Positions 11,031 to 21,425 of a stretch of DNA of 64,000 nucleotides are shown here, piece after piece. Location: positions 32,050,001-32,114,000 of the forward strand of contig NW_026947496.1 of assembly GCF_034190915.1 (NCBI RefSeq). Direction: 5' to 3'. This DNA comes from Cavia porcellus. Taxonomy: Eukaryota; Chordata; Mammalia; Rodentia; Caviidae. Made by a program: the position numbers and the translations under genes. Numbering within the stretch: position 1 is the stretch's first letter; every line of letters starts with the position of its first letter. Under the pieces are notes generated by a model that worked only from the letters and a program-made list of their open reading frames with translations, was not told where the DNA came from and made no database searches.

Positions 11031-11079
11031 ACCTTTAATTCTATGTAATAATTCAGTAACTTTTTTCACTGTGGATTAA

Positions 11080-11165
11080 ATCCAGGGAGGACTCTAAACT
11101 GTGATCCTTCTGTTTTAGGCTCCCAGGTACTGGGGCTACAGGTGTGTGCCACAAACCTGGCTTTC
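11080..11165 (-). mobile_element. Old B1/ID SINE fragment
   Basis: Antisense remnants: 'aatccagggaggactctaaac', then 'ggctcccaggtactggggc' and 'acaggtgtgtgccac'. Confidence 0.55.
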
Positions 11166-13139
11166 AGATTGCATTTTGATTAGTCATGAATTGTAGGTGT
11201 TAAATATTGAATTATATCTTAGTAGCTTTATTGAGGAATAATTTATATATCATGTTACCCATTTTTCATGCATAATTCAATCTGCTGGGTTTCCCCTGAC
11301 ATTAAATGGGAGAAAATGTCGTATTGTGTTCCTAAAGCCAAGCACCGAGCAGCTGGACAGGAGAGGGGTAGCATGGTCAATGGGGATGGGACCCATACCA
11401 GTGCAAAGGGTCTGCTGGGGTTTCTAGGGTGCTGTGAGTTTTGGAGATTTTCACAGAACTGGTTTCTGATACACCCTTGGAGCAGCCAGAAAGTAAGGCA
11501 GTAAGGCGCGCTTGGCTTCACCATGCAGCGCATTTTGGCTCAGGGGAGCTGTGCTGCAGGGAATGGAGGGCCTGCCTGCGCTTGGAAGGTCACACCACAG
11601 TTGAGTGCATCTCCCGCATCCACTTGCCCACGATGAATGGGCAAACCGAGGCTCTAACATTGATACAAAATAGGGAAAGTACACGGCTGAGTGGCCAGCA
11701 AAACTTCCACATCTGGTTTTTATCTTAAGTGTGTTTCTTTGTCTTGTCACTGTTGGACAAAAACCCCGGAAAAGTCTTGAAAGCTAATTAGCTCCAAATT
11801 TACTTTAGGAAAGAAGGGCCAAACAGTTTTGATGACAAATTTTTCTTTGTTCCAGTTGCCAAGTTGGTCTTTGACCCCTTCATTTAATTTGGGTGATTAT
11901 TTATTTGCACATAGGCCCTTTGTTTTTTTCAATACAGAAATCTCTTTCCTGGAGGCAGGAGGATTTTGAGTTAACAAAAAAAAGAGGAGAAATATCTTTC
12001 CTGGAACAGGCACCTGGCTTTTGATTCCCAGTGGCAAAGACTTCGCCCTCTCTGAGAAACTTTCAAGCTCTGTGCCAAATATCTTAGTCACTGCACTATG
12101 TATGTATTTATACAGTTTCTTTTACTAAACTGATTATTAAGATTTTTCAAAAAGAAACACATTATGATGATAAAATGTACCATTTTTGAGCTTGCTTTTC
12201 TCCAAATTAATACATTTTCTATAAAAAATGTGTTTCTAATTTCCTGCCCAGTTTGCATGTACTTAACACACACATGTACATACACTTTCTATAGTTTTGT
12301 CTTTTTCATTAGATTTAAGAACGCTACTTTGGTACAGGTGGGAGTGAAAAGTTAATAATTTAAGATTATTGATGGTAGTTCATGATCTTGGAAGACCAAA
12401 ATTTGACTTAATTCTCATAATTACAAAACTTCTGCTGTACAGTTCTACTTTTTAAACTTTTACTTTTATAGAAATATGTTAAAAATTAAAATGTACAACA
12501 TGCATGCACATATACACAAATATACATATATGTTTGAAGAAAATACCACACACATGGGATTTATACATAAAAGAACCCACTGAACCTTTCCCATAATATT
12601 TCTTTATTTGGAGAATAAGGCTTTTGGTGGAAATGGAGCGATATAAGCAGCTGGGGGGTCCCTGGTTTCACACAGTCCCTGATTGAATGATGCTCCTTAT
12701 GGTCCTCTCTGGCCTGCGGTCTGTGTGTGAAGGACCCCATAGTCCCTCTCTGCACGGTTGGCCCAGAGGGCTGCGTGCAAGAATCAGACCGGAAGTGGAT
12801 CTCTGCCAGGTGTAATCAACCTTGGCTGCCCTTGGCCTCCACAGAGGTCCTGGGGTTGCAGGCTGAGAACCCAGCCCAAGGAAATCCAGTTTCCTTGCCA
12901 AAACTCATGTGAATAACAACCAGAAGAGGACCACTTTTCCTTTTTTTTTTCTTCCCAAGTGTGAATCAGCATGTCACTCATTCTCCCATGTAAACATTGT
13001 CATAAATAGTTTATTTTATCCTGAGAAGGGGGGCACTTTCTGCACCATGACGCAGGAGAACCGGGACCCTCCTGTGTGTAAATGACTTCTTTGGATTGCT
13101 CAAGAAGGACATTTATGTATTTATAGACTAAAAATTTGA
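11166..13139. other. Non-coding, no recognised element
   Basis: Short frames on both strands at 11,255-11,750 overlap each other and lack splice or family support. 12,470-12,560 is AT-rich with TATA/CACA runs. No gene or confident repeat seen. Confidence 0.5.
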
Positions 13140-13275
13140 GCTAGGCTGGTGGCACAGGCCTATAATCCCAGCACATCTGGAGGCTGAGGCAGGAGGATTG
13201 AAAAAAGTTGAGAGTCCAGCCTAGGCGATTTATTTAGTGAGACTTTGCCTTCAGAAAGAACGAAAGAGAAAAAAA
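13140..13275 (+). mobile_element. B1-like SINE
   Basis: Sense B1: ggtggcacaggcctataatccc, gaggctgaggcaggaggatt, 'agtgagactttgccttcaga' and a tail of mixed A/G. Confidence 0.8.
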
Positions 13276-13399
13276 GCAGCAAAGTGTAAATGTTATTTTG
13301 GTATCTTACATTGGTATGGCTTCAAAACAAATAAACACGTAAAGGAAACTGTAATAACTAATTGGAAATAAATTTCACTGCTATTGCGGCTGAAAAACA

Positions 13400-14110
13400 G
13401 AGTAAAATATCTGGGATCGTCTGAGCGCCGCGCCTGTATATCCTGGTGCTGCCTGCAGTGGCGCTCTGCTGAGACCTGAGCGCTTGGTGAGGGCTGACAA
13501 TGCTGGGCACCCCGCGATGAGAGACATGATTTTGCTTAGTTTCTTTGCCTTCTAAGTATTATTCACGTCTTAAAATGCTGTAAATTTATTTTGCATGACT
13601 TTCTGTTTTTCATCTCCAAAATGCTTTTCAATATAGATAATTATCAAGTACATTAAATATACTTTATTACTCAGTCATTGTACATTTAGGTTTAGAACTC
13701 TGCCTTTTTAGGGCTATTATCTTCTATTAAAATATTTTCTTGGGAAAAATCAATAGGAATAAAAATATTTTGGGGTTAGAGAGCTTGATGTTTGTTTCTC
13801 TTCTTTGAACATTTGTTCCTTTTACTTGTCTGATTGTTTTTGTTCTCAGCATTGAGAGTCATGAAACGTTGGTGCTAAAGGGAGGTGCAGGGAAAGTCCC
13901 GGTTCACCGGTCCGCGTGTCCACGCGGTGAACTGCGAGAGGACGGAAGCCTCTCCTCCCTTCCTCATCCGCAGGTGTTTGTTCAGCATCTAGAAATCCAG
14001 CTCGTGCAAGGCATCAAAGTGCAGGAGCTGTGACTTGAATCAGCTGACCTGCGCACTGGTAGGAAGGCGGGCATGCGTCTCTCCCGCAGGAGAGGAGAGG
14101 AGCCCCCTGC
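13400..14110. other. Local CpG-richer, repeat-poor patch
   Basis: Two small clusters of CpGs (about 13,416-13,515 and 13,895-13,990) in an otherwise CpG-poor area. The second includes an inverted repeat at 13,902-13,932. Too small and sparse for a CpG-island promoter; a distal regulatory element is possible but not shown. Confidence 0.35.
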
Positions 14111-14124
14111 TGCTGTCCCCTTCA

Positions 14125-14126
<2 letters not shown>

Positions 14127-14167
<41 letters not shown>
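14127..14167. repeat. (TG)n microsatellite
   Basis: About 20 uninterrupted GT/TG units. Confidence 0.95.
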
Positions 14168-14168
<1 letters not shown>

Positions 14169-14374
14169 GGGACAGGTCTACATTGGCTGCTGACACCTGA
14201 CTTTGGTTTCTAGGGAAGGTGAGGTGTCCTGTCCTTTCCACTGAGCACAACCACAGAGCAGTTTAGGAAACGCTGGAAGATAGGACCTTGGACACATCAG
14301 GAAGGGACGCTGGAAACATCTGGTCTTTTTCTCCTAAATTCCGTTCTCTCTTTTTCTCCCACTCTCTCTCGCTT

Positions 14375-14470
14375 TATCTTTTTGAGACATAGTTTCACTA
14401 TGCAGTTCAGGCTGGTTTTGAACTCACTTCGTAGCCTGGGATTACAGGCGTGCGTCACAACGCCGGGGAT
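14375..14470 (-). mobile_element. B1-like SINE, internally shortened
   Basis: Antisense B1: 'tttttgagacatagtttcac', 'ttcaggctggttttgaactc', 'gggattacaggcgtgcgtca'. Confidence 0.75.
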
Positions 14471-14508
14471 CTAAATTCCCTAATTTTGGAGGAAGAGAAC
14501 TGCAGAAA

Positions 14509-14567
14509 GCTACTAGAGGCGCTGTTTTGACTCAGCATCTTCGGTCACTTCCTGCCACCTAGTGGCC
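14509..14567 (-). promoter_or_regulatory. Candidate CTCF-binding motifs
   Basis: 14,555-14,566 reads GCCACCTAGTGG, an exact match to the reverse complement of the CTCF core CCASYAGRKGGC, so the motif is on the minus strand. A second, one-base-short plus-strand look-alike (ctactagaggcgct) lies at 14,510-14,523. CTCF anchors chromatin loops and insulators; occupancy cannot be judged from sequence. Confidence 0.45.
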
Positions 14568-14676
14568 ATTCTGGGACGCTCATAGCACAAGGCATATTAT
14601 AAGAGTAACGTCAAGAACAGCGTATAGTTAGTTCACTTTCTTCCCTTCTGCCCTGTTCGTTCGATGGTGTGGGGTG

Positions 14677-14735
14677 GCTGTACTGGGGATTGACCCCAGC
14701 GCTTTTGCACCAAGCTATATATCTCAAAAATTTTT
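14677..14735 (-). mobile_element. ID-type SINE fragment
   Basis: Antisense tRNA-derived block: 'tactggggattgaccccagc', then 'gcaccaagctatatatctc'. Confidence 0.6.
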
Positions 14736-15177
14736 AAAAATTTGAAGCAGCGTCTCTTTGAATTTTTAAATGTCATTTGGATTGTTATTATATAGATCAT
14801 ACTCATTTTAATTTAAATTTTTTTATAATTTTAAATATAGTAGAATCCAACAAAATAAAACAGAACAAAACCAATCAAAACAAAGTGACAAAACTGGTAC
14901 AGAACTTCAAAGCAGCTTGCATGGCTTACCAGAACGGTTGGCTGGTTGGTTTCTTGTTGGCTCCTCCCAGTCCCAGAATCTTAAGTTTTTAAGTTAAAAA
15001 AATCTTGTTGAAATTTAACCAGAGGAAGTTTTGAAAGGGGATAATTTCTGGAAATTAAAGCATAAGAAGTATTAATGTGAATGTGAAAAAAAGTTGGAAA
15101 CAAAAACATTTAGAGTGATTGCTTTTTAGATAACCTTATATAAAATGGAAAATAAACATGACTTTAAAATTCATTTC
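14736..15177. other. AT-rich non-coding sequence
   Basis: A/T-rich with many aaaac/aaaat runs (14,840-14,900). Nothing coding or repetitive recognised. Confidence 0.45.
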
Positions 15178-15330
15178 AAAGCTATGTGTGGTGGCACATG
15201 CATGTAATCCTAGCACTCAGGAGGCAGAGGCAGGAAGATGGCTGTGAGTTTGAGGTCAGCCTGGGCTACAAAGTGAGTTCAAGGTCTAAACTGCATCATG
15301 AAACCCTGTCTCAAAAAGATAGATGGATAA
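15178..15330 (+). mobile_element. B1-like SINE
   Basis: Well-preserved sense B1: gtgtggtggcacatgcatgta, tgaggtcagcctgggctac, 'gaaaccctgtctcaaaaaga'. Confidence 0.9.
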
Positions 15331-16029
15331 ATAAGTTCACTTCATTGTCCTTGTCTTCAAAGTCAAGCCATTTACATTTCTTGGATCATTTTTCTTCATT
15401 TCTCAGTGTCCAAACTGTAGCAAATACACCAGTCCATGCGTTAGACCCTCAACCTTGTACCACCATCTGTATCGGGGACCTGAGTGAAATCAGCAGGGTT
15501 CCCTTTTGTGAAATATGCTGTGTATTCTGGAAAGGGTGAATGGCTATTACAAACCTGCTGCAGGGTCCAGGGCCAGGGCAGAGCCCTGACTGAGCAGGGG
15601 GTCCTCCCATGGGAGCCCTTGGCCGCAGCCGTCATTCCCCAGGGAATTAGCCTGCCACGCTGCTGCAGACTTAAGTTTGGGGAGCAGGCACTGCTTCTCA
15701 TAATCTGGAGGCCAGAGTGGACATCAAAGTGTGGGCAGGGCTGGCTTCCTCTGCAGCCACCCCTAGCCATGGGCACCTTGCTCTGTGCCCGTGTTCCATC
15801 CCTCTGTGTGTCTGTGATCTAATCTCTTTTTTTTCTTTTAAAGAGGAAAAAAAAAAAACAGAATTTCAAAACAGGCTAGTAGAAGAGTAACAATAATTAG
15901 TACATTGGGTATTGTTATCTTTGTAATAGTTATTCACATTACAAGACAAAGGCATGAAATCTTGTCCAGACAATATTAGCACAAAGCTTTCTTTTCAATG
16001 AACTAAGAAACTAGCTGTATATCTTAAAT
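15331..16029. other. Non-coding, no recognised element
   Basis: 15,440-15,822 has overlapping frames on both strands but no splice-site or family support, and the strands contradict each other. An A-rich tract at 15,843-15,860 is followed by AT-rich sequence. Confidence 0.45.
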
Positions 16030-16447
16030 GTGTATAAATATATTAACTATCTTAACTATTGTCTTGGTTACTTTTCTCTTTTTATTGAGACAAAGTTCCT
16101 GATGCTCCAAATTAGGGAAGGGCAGGTTTACTTGTCTTATGGTTTTGGAGGTTTCATTCCACACTCAGTTGGCTCCAAGGCAGGGTGGTGTGCATGAGGG
16201 GCAACTGTTCATGGCAGCCACAAGCAGCAAGAGCAAAAGGGCAAAAGAGGAAAGCATACCTCCTACCTCCCCTACATAGTATATCGGCTCCCTGCCCCTG
16301 GGTGGGTGCACCACTCACATTGCCAATCCCAGTGCTAGACAACAAACCAATCAGAAATGCTAGGCTCAGCTGCCTCCATGATTGCATGAGGCTTAGGGGG
16401 CCAGGCAGATAGATACAAACCATAACTATCTTGTGTATAAATATATT
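16030..16447 (+). mobile_element. Non-autonomous dispersed repeat, copy 2, with 15-bp TSD
   Basis: Element 16,045-16,432 between perfect 15-bp direct repeats gtgtataaatatatt at 16,030-16,044 and 16,433-16,447. It also begins and ends with the 9-mer aactatctt. It shares ordered blocks with the copies at 545-968 and 18,303-18,652: 'ttggttacttttctc', 'ttatggttttggaggtttca', 'cagttggctccaaggca', 'atggcagccacaagcagcaa', 'accaatca', 'gcatgaggctta'. No ORF. RMER-type origin is suspected. Confidence 0.7.
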
Positions 16448-16899
16448 TTTTTCTTTTTCTCCTTTCTTTCCCCTTTTCCCCAATCACAGTTTGTCTTGTC
16501 TTTTGGACAGTTTTCTTCCTAATTGTACATTTTGAGTCTTGTTTGCTTGTTTAGTTTCTCACACTAGTGAAATAATATGATGTTGCCACTTGTGAGTCTG
16601 ATCCATTTCACTTATGTGCTCATAAATTGTTTCAAGTTTTACCCATTTACCTACAAAAATCTTGAGTTTATCCTTCTTTATGGATAAATAGTACCCTACT
16701 ATATTGCAAAACACATCTTTAAAAAATCCATTCCTCAGTTGATAGAAATTTGGGTTGCTTACAAGATTTAGCTGTTATTATTGTGCTGCTATAAATGTGG
16801 ATGCACATATATCACAGTGGTATGATATTTTTAATTCTTCTGGAAAGATACCCAGAAGGAATATAGTTGGGTCAAATGAGGCCTATAATTCTAGCTTTT

Positions 16900-16993
16900 T
16901 TTTGTTTTGTTTTTTTGATACCAAGGATCAAACTCATGACCTCACACTTGCCAGGCAGATGCTTGTACCATTGAGCTAAATCCCCAGCTCTCT
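16900..16993 (-). mobile_element. ID-type tRNA-derived SINE
   Basis: Antisense of a tRNA-like head: 'gataccaaggatcaaactca', 'ccaggcagatgcttgtacca', 'gagctaaatccccagctc', with a T-rich left end (its poly-A). Flanking 'aattctagctttt' and 'aatcctagttttt' look like a decayed target-site duplication in L1. Confidence 0.85.
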
Positions 16994-18302
16994 AATCCTA
17001 GTTTTTAAAGGAATCTCCATGCAGATTTCCATAGTGGTTGCACCAATCTACACTCCCACTGACAGTGGAGAAGCATTATTTTTTCCCCACAGCCCTGCAG
17101 GCATTTGTTTTCTGTTAAACTTTTTATGATAGCCATTTTTTCTGGGGTGAAATGCAGTCTCAGTGTTATTATGATTTGCATTTCTCAAATGATCAATGAT
17201 GTTCAACATTTCTTTATGTGTTTATTTGCCATTTGTATTTCTTTATCTGAGACTTGTGTATTCATCTCAGATGCCCATTTTTGGATTTGGTCTTTGAATT
17301 TGGGGGGCCCAATTTTTTCAATTCTTTATTCAAGATAAGAAGTCCTTTGTCTGAGGTATAACTGGCTATAAATTTTTCCCACTTTATGGATTGGCTTTTT
17401 CATTCTGCTAGTGATTTCTTTTGTTTTATAAAAGCTTTTTAATAAGGTGAGATCCCATCTGTTGATTCTTTTTAGTATTTCCCTTGTAATCTGGGTTTTG
17501 TTCATGAAATTTTTGCCTACCTAAGTTTTTGAAATTTCTACCTACTTTTTCTTCTAGTAAATTTAGTGTTTCTGTTTTAATATTTAGATTTTTGATCCAT
17601 TTTGACTTTAGTTTAGTGCACGGTGATAAACATGGGTCTAGTTTTAGTCTTTGACATGTGGAAAGCCAGTTTTTCCAGTATCATCTGTTAAAGAGACTAT
17701 TTTTCTTCCAGTGAACATGTTTAGCCCATTTGTCAAAGATAAGGTGGTTGACTCTTTGTAGTTGTGTCTTCATCTTCTAATCTGTTCCACTGATCCTCAG
17801 GACCCCCCCCCCAATACCATACTGACTTTATCACAGTAGCTTTGTAGTATAATTTTAGGTCTGGGATTGTGATTTCCCCTGTATTGTCTTTGTTGTCCTG
17901 GCTTGCCTTTGTTATCATAGGTCTCTTCTGGTTCCAAGTGAATTTTAGGAAGATTTTCTCTAGATCTGGGAGGCATGCTAATGGTATTTTGATTGGGATT
18001 GCTTTACATCTGCATAGAAGTTTTGGGAGTTGGACTACTTTTGTTATGTTGGTTCTTCTTATCCAGGAACTAGGGATATCTTCCCATTTTATGTTATCCT
18101 CTTCAATCTCCTTTTTTAGGGTAGTGTAATTTTCACTGTATAGAACTTTTACATTCTTTGTTAGATTTATTTCATTTTTTTCAGATGCTATTATAAAGAC
18201 TTTGCATTTCCTAATTTCTCTGTGAGTTTGTTGCTCATGTACAGGAGTACTATTGATTTTTGAGTGCTGACTTTGTATCCTGCTAGTCTACTGAATTTGG
18301 AT

Positions 18303-18652
18303 ATTGTCTTAATTACTTTTTTCTCATCACTGGGACAAAATACCTAATGCCCAAAGTTGGGGAAGGAAAGATTTTTTCTTACAGTTCTTGGAGGTTTCAG
18401 TCCATATTCAGTTGGCTCCAAGGCAACATGGCATGGCAGGGCAGCCATTTATGGCAGTTGCAAACAGCAAGGCAGAAACCAGCAAAAGAGAGAGAAAGAC
18501 ACACACACACACACCTTCCCACCTTTGCATCATGTCCTGGCTCCATTCCTAGGTGGGTCTAGCACTCACACCACCAATCTGAGTGCTAGGCAATGAACCA
18601 ATCCAAACGCATAATTGCATGAAGCATGGGGGCCACTGACATAAATCATGAC
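18303..18652 (+). mobile_element. Non-autonomous dispersed repeat, copy 3
   Basis: Interrupts L1 ORF2 between 'gaatttggatat' and 'gatatgaaatctac' (possible short gatat duplication). Shares with copy 2 the 'ttacagttcttggaggtttc', 'cagttggctccaaggcaaca', 'atggcagttgcaaacagcaa' and 'accaatc...gcatgaagcat' blocks. Contains a short (CA)n at 18,500-18,513. Confidence 0.7.
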
Positions 18653-19389
18653 AGATATGAAATCTACAAATCTTTTGGTGGAGTTTTTGGGTCTTCTGTG
18701 TGGAATATAACATCATCTGCAAATAATGATAATTTGACTTCTTTCATTCCTATCTTTATTCCTTTTTTTTTCTCTTGTCTAATCTCTCTGGCTAATGTTT
18801 CAGAACTATATTGAATAAGAGTGGTGATAGTGGACATCTTTATTTTGTTTCTGATTTTAGAGTAGAAGCTTTGAGTTTTTGACCATTAATATGATGTTAG
18901 CTGTTGGTTTGTCATAGATGGCTTTTATAATATTGAGGTAAAGACCATCTATTCCCATTTCCTTTTTATTATGAATTGGTGTTAGACTCTATTAAATACT
19001 TTTTTCTGCATCGATTGAGATGATCATGTGGTTTTTATCTTTGGTTCTGTTAATAGGCATAGTACATGTATTGATTTGTGTAAGTTGGACCATTCCTGCG
19101 TCCTCAAGATGAATCTTACTTGGTCATAGTATATAGTTTTCTTGATGATTTGCTGCATTCTGTTTGCCAGTGTCTTATTGAGGATTTTTGCATCTATGTT
19201 CATTAGAGAGATTGAACTGTAGTTTTCTTTTTCTGTTGGATTTTTTCTGGTTTTAGAATCAGGATTTGCTTCCAGGAGTGATTTTGGAAGTACGGCTTCC
19301 CTATCAACTTCCTTAAAGAATTTCAGCATTAATGGCCTAATCTCTTTTGGGGAGGACCCAGATTGGATTAGGGCCCACTCTCTGATTTC

Positions 19390-19524
19390 ATTTTATCTCC
19401 CTCTTCTCCTTCTCATTTTTTTCTCCTTCTTTTCTTGTTTTCCTTCTCTTTTTCTTTCTCCTCCTCCTCATCTGCTCCTCCTCATCCGCTCCTCCTTATC
19501 TTCTTCTTCCTCCTCCTTCTTTGT
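19390..19524. repeat. Pyrimidine-rich low-complexity tract
   Basis: CTT/CCT/TTC-rich run on the plus strand, with the short tandem 'ctcctcctcatctgctcctcc'. Confidence 0.85.
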
Positions 19525-19625
19525 CTTTTTGAGGCAGGGTCTTACTGTGTAATCCAGGGTGGCCTCAAACTCGCAATGATCCTCCTGCTTTAGCCTCCTG
19601 AGTGCTGGGATTATAGGTCTGATTT
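19525..19625 (-). mobile_element. B1-like SINE
   Basis: Antisense B1: 'tttttgaggcagggtcttac', 'ggcctcaaactcgcaatgat', 'tgagtgctgggattatagg'. Confidence 0.8.
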
Positions 19626-19698
19626 CATTTCATCTTAAATTCCATTTAACCCCATCTCTAAATATGCAGCCATATTTTGAGGTACCATATGAATTTTG

Positions 19699-19699
<1 letters not shown>

Positions 19700-19731
<32 letters not shown>
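19700..19731. repeat. (TG)n microsatellite
   Basis: About 16 GT units. Confidence 0.95.
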
Positions 19732-19732
<1 letters not shown>

Positions 19733-19739
19733 CACATGT

Positions 19740-20239
19740 TAGCCTACAGTGCTGGATGGGAGTAGGGCCAATAACTTTGCCCTGCAGAATTATGTGGTTT
19801 TAAGGTCACACTTAGAAAGCTCCAGTGTGATGTTGGGCATACATACAGTGGGCGCTCAGTGAGCATGCTGCTCTTCTACTTACATCTGGATTTGAATATC
19901 AGACTTCCTTAAAGCCAAGGTCCTCTCACAGAATCCAGGGGTTTTGTCTGTTGGATCAAAATGTCATTTACTCACCTGGAATGTGCTGCTGGTAGCCCAC
20001 TTGAACTCATGCTGCTTCTGCCTGGGCCCCAGCCCTGCAGCACAATGCTGCACAAGCTCAGTGCCCTGCCCTGGGGGAGGCTTCTAACCGCCGGGTGATC
20101 TGGTCCAGTTCCCATCCCTCCAGCTTGCTGGGGAGCCAGCTGGGTGCTCCATGCACGGCAGGTGGGCTCACAGTGTCTGTATCCCAGCCATTCGACTCCA
20201 CTGCTGGTATCTTAGGCAGGGGCATGACATCCAGCCTCC
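19740..20239. other. Non-coding, no recognised element
   Basis: Moderately GC-rich, no convincing exon or repeat. Confidence 0.4.
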
Positions 20240-20350
20240 GAATAGCCTCAGTTTCCCATTTCTAAAGTGGGGTCATAGTGTCAGTACTGGGTCTGTAGAG
20301 TCCTCCTGGGGACCAAATAAAACATGCCAGGTAAACCCTCAGCACAATGA
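20240..20350 (+). mobile_element. MIR relic
   Basis: Diverged sense MIR core: 'gcctcagtttcccatttcta', 'aagtggggtcatagt' and a following 'aataaaacatgccaggtaaa'. An ancient mammal-wide tRNA-derived SINE. Confidence 0.6.
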
Positions 20351-20794
20351 CCAGAAACCATAGGTGACTTCCCAGGACTGTTCACTGTCAGCAGGGCTTT
20401 TTTTTTTGTCTCCTAGCCACTGCCCCAGGCATCTCAGTGTAAGTGGGCTGTCCTGGCAGCCTGCTGTCCACCCTGCTGCAGGCAGCTGGGCTGCATGAGC
20501 AAGGTCCTGAGAAGTGATGGTCAGGCAGCTAATGCTCCCCTGTGCCTGCCTGTGGGCCCAGGGCTGTGGTGGCTTTCAGAGTTTCCCGAATCCTAATTCT
20601 CTCACTATGCATCTTCCCAGTAACCTGTGGTCTTTCAGAAGGTCTTTCTGCCCTGCACTGCTCTGCTCTGGCCTGTCATGGGTCTGTTCTGGAGCATTTT
20701 TCCTGGCTGCCTCCACCTGCAGCTACAGCACAGGGTACAGAGGGTCCCAGCATAGACACCAAGAGAGATGTGGGGGTAGAAAAGCTGAATACTG
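20351..20794. other. Non-coding, GC-moderate
   Basis: Two overlapping plus-strand frames (20,514-20,879 and 20,542-20,895) run into the SINE at 20,795 and have no supporting signals; not called as genes. Confidence 0.4.
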
Positions 20795-20985
20795 GATCCC
20801 GGTACTGGGGCTTGAACCCAACCAAGTTTTTTGTACTGAGCTACATTCCCAGACCCATTTATTCATTTTTTTATTTTGAGATAGCTTCTCAATAAATTGC
20901 TAAGTTGCCCAACATAGGCTTAAAGTTGTGATCCTCTCTCAGCCTCTCAGAATTTTGGGATTATAGGCATGAATCATCACGTTCT
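20795..20985 (-). mobile_element. B1-ID dimeric SINE
   Basis: Antisense ID arm (ggtactggggcttgaaccca, 'gtactgagctacattcccag') followed by an antisense B1 arm (tttgagatagcttctcaat, 'ttttgggattataggcatga'). Confidence 0.7.
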
Positions 20986-21014
20986 CTCTCTCTTTCTCTC
21001 TCTCTCTCTGTATG

Positions 21015-21110
21015 CTCACGAGAACTGAACTGAACTCAGGGCCTTTACACTAAGATACATCCCCAGCCTGTCTGCCTGTCTTTCTTCCTTTCATTTTGAG
21101 ACTTTTTTTT
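21015..21110 (-). mobile_element. ID fragment followed by B1 head
   Basis: 'gaactcagggcctttacact' and 'agatacatccccagcc' (ID arm, antisense), preceded by a (CT)n tract at 20,985-21,009. The adjoining B1 is split by the next SINE. Confidence 0.6.
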
Positions 21111-21190
21111 TCTTTTTGTACTGGAGCTCGAACTCATGACCCTGCGGTTGCAAGGCAGGTGCTTATGCCATTCAGCTAAATCCACAGCCC
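21103..21190 (-). mobile_element. ID-type SINE nested in a B1
   Basis: Antisense: T-rich start, 'gtactggagctcgaactcat', 'ttgcaaggcaggtgcttatg', 'cagctaaatccacagccc'. The flanks read ttttgagac and cttgagac, so it sits inside the 3' end of an older B1 (21,190-21,300 is the rest). Confidence 0.8.
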
Positions 21191-21300
21191 TTGAGACAAG
21201 TTCTTATAAAATTGCTAAATTGCTCAAGCTGGTCTCAAACTTGTGATTCTCTTGCCTCAGCCTCCTGAGTGCTAGTGCTGAGGCACTATCATGCCCAGCT
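21190..21300 (-). mobile_element. B1-like SINE, remainder
   Basis: Antisense B1 body: 'caagctggtctcaaacttgt', 'ttgcctcagcctcctgagtg', 'atcatgcccagc'. Confidence 0.75.
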
Positions 21301-21309
21301 TCTCCCCAC

Positions 21310-21425
21310 CTTTTTTTTTTTTTTTTTTGTCTTTTTCCTTTTTATCAATACCGGGGATCAAATTCATGACTGCCTGCTTTCAAGGCAGGCGCTTATGCCG
21401 CTGAGCTAAACCCCCAGCCCCTTCT
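21310..21425 (-). mobile_element. ID-type SINE, young-looking subfamily
   Basis: Antisense: T tract, gtctttttcctttttatcaa, 'taccggggatcaaattcatg', 'caaggcaggcgcttatgccg', 'ctgagctaaacccccagccc'. Tail word and body nearly match the copy at 46,094-46,202, suggesting one recently active subfamily. Sense orientation has Pol III A-box (tagctcag) and B-box (gatccc) remnants. Confidence 0.9.

Larger units (their letters stand above)
16448..19337 (-). mobile_element. 5'-truncated LINE-1
   Basis: Antisense L1: 3' UTR at the left, then ORF2 C-terminal region (16,560-17,340) back to the reverse-transcriptase fingers (19,024-19,329), where similarity ends. Interrupted by an ID-type SINE (16,900-16,993) and by dispersed repeat copy 3 (18,303-18,652). 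Many stops; inactive. Confidence 0.9.
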
